In this document: positions 53,823-60,097 of the stretch, piece after piece
Position numbering within the stretch: position 1 is the stretch's first letter
How the letters are laid out: each line of letters begins with the position of its first letter
NCBI GenBank assembly: GCA_944389895.1
Contig: CALXOA010000095.1
Coordinates: 1 to 60,097, forward strand
Length of the DNA: 60,097 bases
Direction of reading: 5' to 3'
Source: an uncultured Victivallis sp.
Lineage (GTDB): Bacteria; Verrucomicrobiota; Lentisphaeria; Victivallales; Victivallaceae
Made by a program: the position numbers and the translations under genes
The notes under the pieces: generated by a model
What the model saw: the letters and a program-made list of their open reading frames with translations, nothing else
Databases searched by the model: none
What the model was told of the DNA's origin: nothing

Positions 53823-54398
53823 ATAACATGCAGCTCCAGTGTATTTTTTTCAACCCGATTCACACTGCCCGGGCCCAATATTTTCATCGGATTCCCATGG
53901 AAAATCGGTACGGAGGGAAATGCCGCGCTCCGAAACGGCCGGAAGATCGTCCGACACGGCAACATCGGCGCCTGCTCCCGACCGGGTCATTCCTCACGTC
54001 AGGCTTTTGTCAGAATTTGGTCACAAAAGAGGTCGGCGACTTGAAAAAAAAAGAAGTCCGTGCTATATGGAAATTTCAATCGGTCAAAGAAATGGGATCT
54101 CTGGAGGAGTACGACTGAATCCGGAACAAATCCGACCGAAGCGGAATTTTCCGGTCCGGGTTCCCGGCGGGAGTGCCGGGGACCCGGGAGGATCTCTGAA
54201 GGCTGTCATACATCAACATCGGTCAAAATCAGAAAAAACGGGAGGAACATTCAAACCATTCCACAGGGATCCCGGGCCTCCGGCATGGCGCCGGAAGGCG
54301 GGAAGCGCGGGGAAGCCCCTCCGGCGGGTGCGGCAGACGGGACGGTGATTTCGGCCCCATCCCCGTCACCCTGACAACAACCAAGGAGAAAATCAGGT
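53823..54398. other. Non-coding region with strong hairpins before the ABC operon
   Basis: Nearly 580 bp without a supported gene; short frames lack ribosome sites. It includes a 13 bp stem at 54156-54187 and a GC-rich stem-loop near 54276-54300 (CCTCCGGC/GCCGGAAGG). It likely contains the leftward argB promoter and the rightward ABC-operon promoter and a long structured leader. I do not recognise a riboswitch class. Confidence 0.45.
54156..54187 (+). other. 13 bp hairpin in the ABC-operon leader region
   Basis: CCGGGTTCCCGGC and GCCGGGGACCCGG pair with one G-U around a 6 nt loop. It may be an attenuator or part of a folded leader. Confidence 0.4.
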
Positions 54399-55364
54399 AT
54401 GATAGAAGCCACCAGCGTAAAAAAATATTTCGGCGACAGACCCGTAGTCGCCGGAATCAGTTTCTCGGTCGCCAGAGGCGAAGTGCTCGGCTTTCTCGGG
54501 CCGAATGGCGCCGGGAAATCCACCACAATGCGGATGATCACCGGCTTTCTGCCGCTCTCGGAAGGCAGTATCTCCATCGGCGGCTGCGATATCGAGGAGA
54601 ATCCGGTCGAAGCCAAACGGCTCTTCGGTTACCTGCCGGAAAATGCACCGGCTTATCAGGATATGAGCGTGGGCGGGTTTCTGCAGTTCTCCGCCGCGAT
54701 CCGCGGCCTTTCGGGCCGGGCCGGCAAAGCGGCAGTCGAACGGGCAGCGGGGCTCTGCCATCTGGAAGGAGTCATGCGGCAGCCGATCGACACGCTTTCC
54801 AAAGGCTACCGCCACCGCCTCTGCTTCGCACAGGCAATTCTGCACGATCCGCCGGTTCTGATTCTGGATGAGCCGACCGATGGACTTGACCCCAACCAGA
54901 AACATGAGATGCGCGAATTGATCCGGGAAATGGGCAGAGACAAGGCGATCATCGTCTCGACTCACATTCTGGAGGAGGTCGAGGCAATCTGTACCCGGGT
55001 CATCATCATCGATCGCGGTACACTGGTATTCAACGGCACTCCGCGGGAACTGCTGGCCCGGGCGCCACATGGCGACAGGGTACTGGTGATATTGCGGGGG
55101 ATCGACGGCGAAGAAGCCGTCGCCGCACTGGAAAAACTGCCGCAAATCCGCCGGGCGGAGATCCTCGGCGAAGAGGAAGGCCGCCTCACGCTGGCGCTTC
55201 AGCCGACGGGAAAGGGGGAGGATTTCGCATGGAACATCAAGAAAATGCTCGATGAACGCCGCTGGGAGTTCTGTGAACTGCACACCGAATCCGGCAGACT
55301 GGATGAGGTGTTCCGCGACCTGACCGCTCCGGACGGTGCCGATCGGAAGGAGGGGGTGGCATGA
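54399..55364 (+). CDS. ABC transporter ATP-binding protein, GldA-like
   Basis: ATPase subunit of an ABC-2 exporter, 321 aa. Walker A is GPNGAGKS at 34-41, the Q-loop region is FGYLPENAPAYQDM, the signature is LSKGYRHRL, Walker B is VLILDEPTDGLD, and the switch His lies in VSTHILEE. The C-terminal 80 residues are an extra alpha/beta domain as in GldA/NatA-type proteins. AAGGAG precedes the ATG. It overlaps the permease start by four bases. The context (GldF- and GldG-like genes) supports a Gld-type complex, though gliding itself is not implied. Confidence 0.93.
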   Translation: MIEATSVKKYFGDRPVVAGISFSVARGEVLGFLGPNGAGKSTTMRMITGFLPLSEGSISIGGCDIEENPVEAKRLFGYLPENAPAYQDMSVGGFLQFSAAIRGLSGRAGKAAVERAAGLCHLEGVMRQPIDTLSKGYRHRLCFAQAILHDPPVLILDEPTDGLDPNQKHEMRELIREMGRDKAIIVSTHILEEVEAICTRVIIIDRGTLVFNGTPRELLARAPHGDRVLVILRGIDGEEAVAALEKLPQIRRAEILGEEEGRLTLALQPTGKGEDFAWNIKKMLDERRWEFCELHTESGRLDEVFRDLTAPDGADRKEGVA

Positions 55365-56095
55365 AAAACATTCTGACCATCATCCGGCGGGAGCTGGGAA
55401 GTCTCTTCACCTCTCCGGTAGCTTATGTATTTCTGGTGATCTTTCTGGTTCTGACCGGATTTTTCACCTTCATGATCGGCGGGTTCTTCGTACGCAACGA
55501 AGCCGACCTGACCAGCTTCTTCTTCTGGTTTCCGTGGCTCTTCATCCTGCTGGTTCCGGCGGTCGGAATGCGGCAGTGGGCGGAAGAGCGACGCCAGGGA
55601 ACGCTGGAACTCCTCTTCACCATGCCGATCTCGGTTCCCGAAGCGGTGCTGGGAAAATTTCTGGCCGGCTGGCTCTTCCTGGGAATCGCCCTGTTCCTGA
55701 CCTGTCCGATCGTCTTCACGGTCTGCTACCTCGGCGATCCCGATGCCGGTCCGATCGTCACCGGTTACGCGGGCAGCTTTCTGCTGGCGGGGTCCTACCT
55801 GGCGGTCAGCGGCATGACCTCGGCCTTCACCCGCAACCAGATCGTCAGCTTCATCACCTCGACGGTACTCTGTCTGCTGCTGGTTCTGATCGGCTTCCCA
55901 CCGGTGACCGACCTGCTGCTGAAATGGGGCGCTCCGACCGGAGTGCTGGATCTCTCGGCCGGCCTCAGCGTTTTCTATCACTTCACCGGAATGCAGCGCG
56001 GAGTGTTCGATCTGCGGGATATCGTCTACTTCCTGTCGCTGACGGCACTGGCGCTGATGATCACCGGGACTGTCCTGAAAAATCGCCGCGGCTGA
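55361..56095 (+). CDS. ABC-2 permease, GldF-like
   Basis: Inner-membrane permease of 244 aa with six hydrophobic helices: VAYVFLVIFLVLTGFFTFMI, FFFWFPWLFILLVPAVGM, FLAGWLFLGIALFLTC and a final FLSLTALALMITGTVL. The EERRQGTLELLFTMPIS loop is characteristic of ABC-2 permeases that couple to GldA-type ATPases. The ATG overlaps the ATPase stop (ATGA). The substrate is unknown. The GldG-like partner starts 21 nt downstream. Confidence 0.92.
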   Translation: MKNILTIIRRELGSLFTSPVAYVFLVIFLVLTGFFTFMIGGFFVRNEADLTSFFFWFPWLFILLVPAVGMRQWAEERRQGTLELLFTMPISVPEAVLGKFLAGWLFLGIALFLTCPIVFTVCYLGDPDAGPIVTGYAGSFLLAGSYLAVSGMTSAFTRNQIVSFITSTVLCLLLVLIGFPPVTDLLLKWGAPTGVLDLSAGLSVFYHFTGMQRGVFDLRDIVYFLSLTALALMITGTVLKNRRG

Positions 56096-56116
56096 CGTCA
56101 TTGAGGAGAATCTGAG

Positions 56117-58033
56117 ATGAAATCAAATTGGAAAAGCAAAAAGGCGGCCGCCTGGATCAGTTCCGTCGCGGGCATCCTGATCGTCGCGGCCATCCTGCTC
56201 ATATTGAATGCAATCCTGAAGCCGGTCAACTGGCGCTGGGACTGTACGGAGGAGAAACGCTACACCCTTTCGCAGGGCAGTGAAAACATTCTCAAAAACC
56301 TGGATAAGGTCGTAAGTCTGCGATTCTACTACTCCCGCGACGCGGCGGATCTGCCGGTGTTCCTGAAAAACTACGCCTCGCACGTGGAGGATCTGCTCGG
56401 AGAGTTCAAACGTGCCGGAGGAGAGAAGATCGAGTTGCGCCAGTTGAATCCGAAACCGGATTCGGATGAGGAGGATTCCGCGGTGCTCGACGGCATCTCC
56501 GGCCAGTCCCTCGACATGTTCGGTACCGGCGACCCGATCTATTTCGGAGTGGCCGTAAGCTGCGGCGGAAAGACGACGGTGCTGCCCTTCCTGTCGCCGG
56601 GAAACGAAGCCCAGCTCGAATACGACGTCGCCCGGGCGATCTCGGAGGTGACCCGGGACCGGAAAACACGGGTGGGCGTCCTGAGTTCCCTGCCTGTGAT
56701 GGGCGGTTACAGTGCGCCACCAATGATGATGAACAGTGCGCCGAATCCGCCATGGTGGATCATCACGGAACTCAAACGCAATTACGATGTTGTCGAAATC
56801 CCGGCCTCCGGCAGTGAAATTTCCGGAGACATTGATGTGATTCTCGCACTGCATCCCGGCCACCTCAATGATGCAATGCTGTTCGCTCTCGATCAATTCA
56901 TCCTGCGCGGCGGCAAGTTGCTGGCGTTTCTCGATCCTTTCGCGGTTGCCGGTACGCGCCAGCAACCATATCCGCAGCAGCAGGGAGGTTCCTCCTTCGA
57001 CACGCTGCTGAAGGCCTGGGGGCTCACCTTCAGCAACGGGAAAATCGTGGCCGACCGTAAACTGGCCACCCGGTTGCGCGGTCCTTATGGAAACGTCGAA
57101 TCGATGCCGACGGTGCTCACACTGGGCAAAGCGGAAATGGATACGGCAATTCCGGCGCTCTCCGCGCTGAACACGCTGCTGCTCTTCTGCCCGGGAGAGT
57201 TTTCCGGAACGCCGGTGGAAGGGTTGAAGCAGACCGTACTGCTCCACTCCTCCGACGATGCGGGAGTCGTAGACAGCTTCCTTGCGCAGGGATCCGGAGA
57301 GCAGATTCTGAAAAACCTGGAACCGGCACACCGGGAATTTGCGCTTGCGCTTCAGCTGACCGGAACCTTTCCGACCGCGTTTCCGGAGGGGAAACCGGCG
57401 CCTCCGGAAAACTCCGGAGATGAGAAGGAGAGTCCGGAACCACCCTCCGTCGGGGACGAAGAGAGTCTGAAGAAGTCGCGCCAGCCGGGCGTGGTGGTGC
57501 TGGTCAGCGACGCCGACATGCTTTTCGACTCCTTCTGCGTTCAGCAGGGAAGTTTCCTCGGTCAGACGATCGCCCAGCCGATCAACGACAATCTCAACTT
57601 CGCACTGAACCTGATCGACCAGCTCAGCGGGGATGAGAATCTTCTCAAAATCCGATCCCGGGGGACCTCGTCACGTCCTTTCACCGTGGTCCGCGACCTG
57701 CAGGCCCGGGCGGAAAAGGAGTTTCAGGGCAGAATCGCCCGCCTCGAGGAGGAACTGCGCAGTGTCCAGACGCAGATCAACGCGTTGCAGAGCCGGCGAA
57801 AGCCCGGTGAAAAGGAGTTGCTCTCCTCCGAACAGCGCAAGGTGCTTACCGACTTCCGCAGGAAGGAGGTGGAGGCGAGGCAGGAGCTGAAACTGGTTCG
57901 CAGACAACTGCGTCAGGAAATCGACTCTCTGGAAAACACTCTGATTTTCATGAATATCGCCCTGGTGCCGATTCTGGTGGTGGCGGCAGGGATCGTAGTT
58001 GCTGTGATCAAACGCAGAAGGAGTGTCCGCTGA
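56117..58033 (+). CDS. GldG-like ABC auxiliary protein
   Basis: Membrane-anchored protein of 638 aa. A transmembrane helix (about 13-33) is followed by RWDCTEEKRYTLSQGSENIL, the typical GldG opening, and a long periplasmic part resembling the auxiliary ABC domain (LRFYYSRD, VGVLSSLPVMGG, GKLLAFLDPFA, VVVLVSDADMLFD). Residues about 545-610 form a coiled coil (ARLEEELRSVQTQINALQSR and on), then a second membrane helix and a basic end. A poorly conserved acidic-proline linker lies near 430-460. It overlaps the DUF4340 gene by one base. Confidence 0.88.
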   Translation: MKSNWKSKKAAAWISSVAGILIVAAILLILNAILKPVNWRWDCTEEKRYTLSQGSENILKNLDKVVSLRFYYSRDAADLPVFLKNYASHVEDLLGEFKRAGGEKIELRQLNPKPDSDEEDSAVLDGISGQSLDMFGTGDPIYFGVAVSCGGKTTVLPFLSPGNEAQLEYDVARAISEVTRDRKTRVGVLSSLPVMGGYSAPPMMMNSAPNPPWWIITELKRNYDVVEIPASGSEISGDIDVILALHPGHLNDAMLFALDQFILRGGKLLAFLDPFAVAGTRQQPYPQQQGGSSFDTLLKAWGLTFSNGKIVADRKLATRLRGPYGNVESMPTVLTLGKAEMDTAIPALSALNTLLLFCPGEFSGTPVEGLKQTVLLHSSDDAGVVDSFLAQGSGEQILKNLEPAHREFALALQLTGTFPTAFPEGKPAPPENSGDEKESPEPPSVGDEESLKKSRQPGVVVLVSDADMLFDSFCVQQGSFLGQTIAQPINDNLNFALNLIDQLSGDENLLKIRSRGTSSRPFTVVRDLQARAEKEFQGRIARLEEELRSVQTQINALQSRRKPGEKELLSSEQRKVLTDFRRKEVEARQELKLVRRQLRQEIDSLENTLIFMNIALVPILVVAAGIVVAVIKRRRSVR

Positions 58034-59184
58034 TGAAACGGAAACATCTGATCATACTTGTCTGTATCGTGGCGATTCTCGGAATCCTCTACGCAATCCA
58101 GCAGAACGGCCGCGGGAACACCACCGCAGTTACCGGAACCAGGGAACTGGTTCCCGCAGAGTTCAGCAGCGACGCTGTCGCCACAGTCAGATTTAAGCGC
58201 GCGGGGGAGCTCGTCACCCTGAAGCAGACCGACGCCGGCTGGGTTGTGGAAGAACGTTACGGCTACCCTGCCGATTTCGAAAAACTCCGGGAACTCTTCT
58301 TCTCGCTCTGTGAAGCCCGCGTCGCCCAGAGTTTGAACCTGACACGGCAACAGGCGGAAGAACTCCTGTTGACACAGGAAAAAGGGACCACGATGACGCT
58401 GGAGGACAAAGAGGGGAAAACGCTGCAGCGCTTCCTGTTCGGAGTGGAACACGGTAACGCCCCGGATCCTTCCATGCCCTTTGACGGTACGGGGAAAAGC
58501 CGGGGCCGCTACCTGCAACTTGCCGACGGACGCAATGTCGTGGTGCCCGAGCCGTTCCGGGAAATCGACACCCCGGTCACCGGCTGGCTGGACAACGACT
58601 TCTTCCAGATTTCAGACCTGAAAAGGGCCGAGTTGAAACGGGATGGGAAAATCGAATGGGAACTTGTTTTCAAAGACGGGGAATCGACCCTGACCGGACC
58701 GCTTCCGGAGGGACGGGAGTTTGACGAGTCGAAAGCCTCGGCCCTCAGGAACGCCTTCTCCTGGCTTCGTTTCACGGATGTTGCCGACCCGGACGCCGAT
58801 CCGAAGTCGACCGGCATGGATCAGGCACCCGAACTGTGTCTGACGGACAGTGACGACCTGGTCTACACACTCCGCCCCAGTGCAGGCGCGGACGGGAAGT
58901 ACTTCCTGCGCGTGACCGTTGCCTGGGCAGGCGAAGAGAAACGGCAAGCGCCCGCCGGGGAAAAGCCGGAGGACAGGGAGCGTCTCGACGCCGAATACGC
59001 CGAGACCATCCGCCGGCGGAAGGAGAAGGCCGGGAAGTTGAACCGGACGCTCTCTCCGTGGACCTATGCCGTCGGGAAAAGCCTGTTCGACAGCGCCACC
59101 GGAACACGGGAGAGTTTCCTGAAGGAGAAGCCGAAGCCGGAAGCTTCGCCCGCTCCATCGCCCCCAGCGGCGGAGCAGAAGTGA
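58033..59184 (+). CDS. DUF4340 membrane-anchored protein
   Basis: Protein of 383 aa with one N-terminal transmembrane helix (LIILVCIVAILGILYAI) and a periplasmic beta-rich DUF4340 region in repeated halves (VVEERYGYPADFEKLRELFF, ARVAQSLNLT, GRYLQLADGRNVVVPE). The C-terminus is Pro/Ala-rich. DUF4340 proteins regularly follow GldG-like genes and may form the periplasmic cap of the exporter; no biochemical role is established. TGATG overlap with the GldG-like gene; last gene of the operon. Confidence 0.85.
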   Translation: MKRKHLIILVCIVAILGILYAIQQNGRGNTTAVTGTRELVPAEFSSDAVATVRFKRAGELVTLKQTDAGWVVEERYGYPADFEKLRELFFSLCEARVAQSLNLTRQQAEELLLTQEKGTTMTLEDKEGKTLQRFLFGVEHGNAPDPSMPFDGTGKSRGRYLQLADGRNVVVPEPFREIDTPVTGWLDNDFFQISDLKRAELKRDGKIEWELVFKDGESTLTGPLPEGREFDESKASALRNAFSWLRFTDVADPDADPKSTGMDQAPELCLTDSDDLVYTLRPSAGADGKYFLRVTVAWAGEEKRQAPAGEKPEDRERLDAEYAETIRRRKEKAGKLNRTLSPWTYAVGKSLFDSATGTRESFLKEKPKPEASPAPSPPAAEQK

Positions 59185-59224
59185 TCCCCGCACCGAACCG
59201 TTCCCGGCAGGGATGATGCGTTCT

Positions 59225-59884
59225 TTATCCGAGTACGGAGCGATCCGCCGGAATCACCCGGCAGCCGGCCAGAATCTCCGGTTTGCAGGCCATGCTGTCG
59301 GCCTCCGAAATCGTCCGCAGCACCCGACAGGGATTCCCTGCGGCGACGAAGTTCGCCGGAATGTCGCGTGTCACCACACTGCCGGCACCGATCACGCAGT
59401 TCTCTCCGATTGAAACGCCCGGGCAGACCACGACATTGGCTCCGAACCAGCAGTCGTGGCCGATCCGGACCGGTTTCGCATAACAGAGATGCCTCCGGTC
59501 ACCGTTCTCGTCGAGCATGACCCGACGTTCACCCGGCAGCAACGGGTGAAGCGGCGTTACGATCGTGACATTCGGCCCGAAGTTACAGTCGTCGCCGATG
59601 GTGACGGGCGCGTCATCCTGAATGGTGAGGTTGAAATTGCCGAAGAACCGCTTCCCGATCCGGGTATGCCTGCCGTAATGGATGTAGATCGGTCCCTGCA
59701 GAAAACCGCCCTCACCCAGTTCGGCAAGGAGATCGGCCAGAATCCTGCTTCGTTCTTCCGTGTCATCCTCAAACGTCCGGTTATACCGGGTACAGAGATT
59801 ATGGGCGCGCAATTTGATGGCCCGCAGTTCCGGATGCCCGGGCCAGAACAACACTCCGGCAAAAATTCTCTCTTCCTCCATCAT
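59225..59884 (-). CDS. Sugar O-acetyltransferase, maltose acetyltransferase/NodL type
   Basis: Cytosolic acetyl-CoA-dependent transferase of 219 aa, slightly longer than the usual 185-200. A short N-terminal helical Mac-like region (HNLCTRYNRT) precedes the left-handed beta helix of hexapeptide repeats (IGKRFFGNFNLTIQDD, IGDDCNFGPNVTI, IGHDCWFGANVVV, IGENCVIGAGSVV). The catalytic His is in TPLHPLLPG and GNPCRVLR closes the helix. The C-terminal 25 residues extend past the norm. Its ATG overlaps the stop of an upstream frame by four bases. Confidence 0.9.
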   Translation of the reverse strand: MMEEERIFAGVLFWPGHPELRAIKLRAHNLCTRYNRTFEDDTEERSRILADLLAELGEGGFLQGPIYIHYGRHTRIGKRFFGNFNLTIQDDAPVTIGDDCNFGPNVTIVTPLHPLLPGERRVMLDENGDRRHLCYAKPVRIGHDCWFGANVVVCPGVSIGENCVIGAGSVVTRDIPANFVAAGNPCRVLRTISEADSMACKPEILAGCRVIPADRSVLG

Positions 59885-60097
59885 TTTTCACTTCCGCTTT
59901 TCCGTTTTTCAGAGTTCATCTTCTCACAGACCACACGCCACGCCTCGGGATCAAACTCGCGGCGTCCGCAATATTGCTCCCACAGTTTAATACTTGTAGT
60001 TCAGCTGGCGTATTTGACAGACTCCTTGTGAAAAAGAGCTTTGATCTTCTCCGGTTGTTTTTGAATGCTTCGCATATGGGATTTTGCATGTTCTTCA
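59881..60097 (-). pseudogene. Partial gene with an in-frame TGA (N-terminus outside window)
   Basis: Leftward from the right edge one frame reads through protein-like sequence (HMRSIQKQPEKIKALFHKES), meets TGA at 60001-60003, and continues in the same frame as KLWEQYCGRREFDPEAWRVV to a stop that overlaps the acetyltransferase start (ATGA). Coupling to the next gene argues the tail is real. The TGA could be a nonsense mutation, a sequencing error, a recoded codon, or the true end with a second short frame. I recognise no family. Confidence 0.45.

Noticed and set aside
54276..54374. GC-rich stem region as a cobalamin riboswitch
   Set aside because: No B12-box or other conserved core could be found, and the downstream genes do not suggest cobalamin.

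Overview
The window looks like a chromosomal segment of a Lentisphaerae-type bacterium (Victivallales, Victivallis-like). This is inferred from content: six proteins start with a nearly identical prepilin-type [16 protein letters not shown] segment and end in a loose H-X9-11-DG motif. They sit among many secreted glycoside hydrolases and LacI, GntR and AraC regulators, in GC-rich DNA. I could not run a taxonomic search. No rRNA, tRNA, CRISPR array, IS element or phage gene was found.

Layout. 1-4970: a DeoR-type regulator diverges from a GpsA-like dehydrogenase, followed by 6-phosphogluconate dehydrogenase (gnd) and a LolA-like lipoprotein. 4981-45320: carbohydrate cassettes. Each has a transcription regulator, one pseudopilin and one or more glycoside hydrolases: (a) GntR/solute-binding fusion, pilin, GH42-like; (b) LacI, pilin, GH5; (c) LacI, CBM9/GH123-like enzyme, pilin, CBM9 lipoprotein; (d) GntR, GH5, GH5, pilin; (e) AraC, DUF6259-like enzyme, pilin, GH5; (f) PocR-AraC, pilin, GH51. 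Interleaved are a CLC chloride transporter, AraC plus GH39, NAD synthetase, a DMT transporter, and AraC plus a zinc alcohol dehydrogenase.

45540-51043: a GtaA/DUF4965-like protein and an FCD-type GntR regulator diverge from an N-acetylneuraminate lyase, with a convergent fifth GH5. 51278-53783: overlapping argB-aroK-aroC operon. 54399-59184: ABC-2 exporter of the GldA/GldF/GldG type with a DUF4340 protein. 59225-60097: sugar O-acetyltransferase preceded by a reading frame interrupted by TGA.

Working together (inference): secreted hydrolases cut plant or host glycans, several cytoplasmic GH-type enzymes finish oligosaccharides, local sugar-responsive regulators switch each cassette through palindromes visible at their promoters, and the pentose-phosphate, NAD and aromatic/arginine genes are housekeeping. 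The most notable feature is the repeated pairing of a pseudopilin lacking the usual Gly before the cleavage site with each glycan-degrading operon. No pilus assembly gene is present, so the role of these pilin-like proteins is open.
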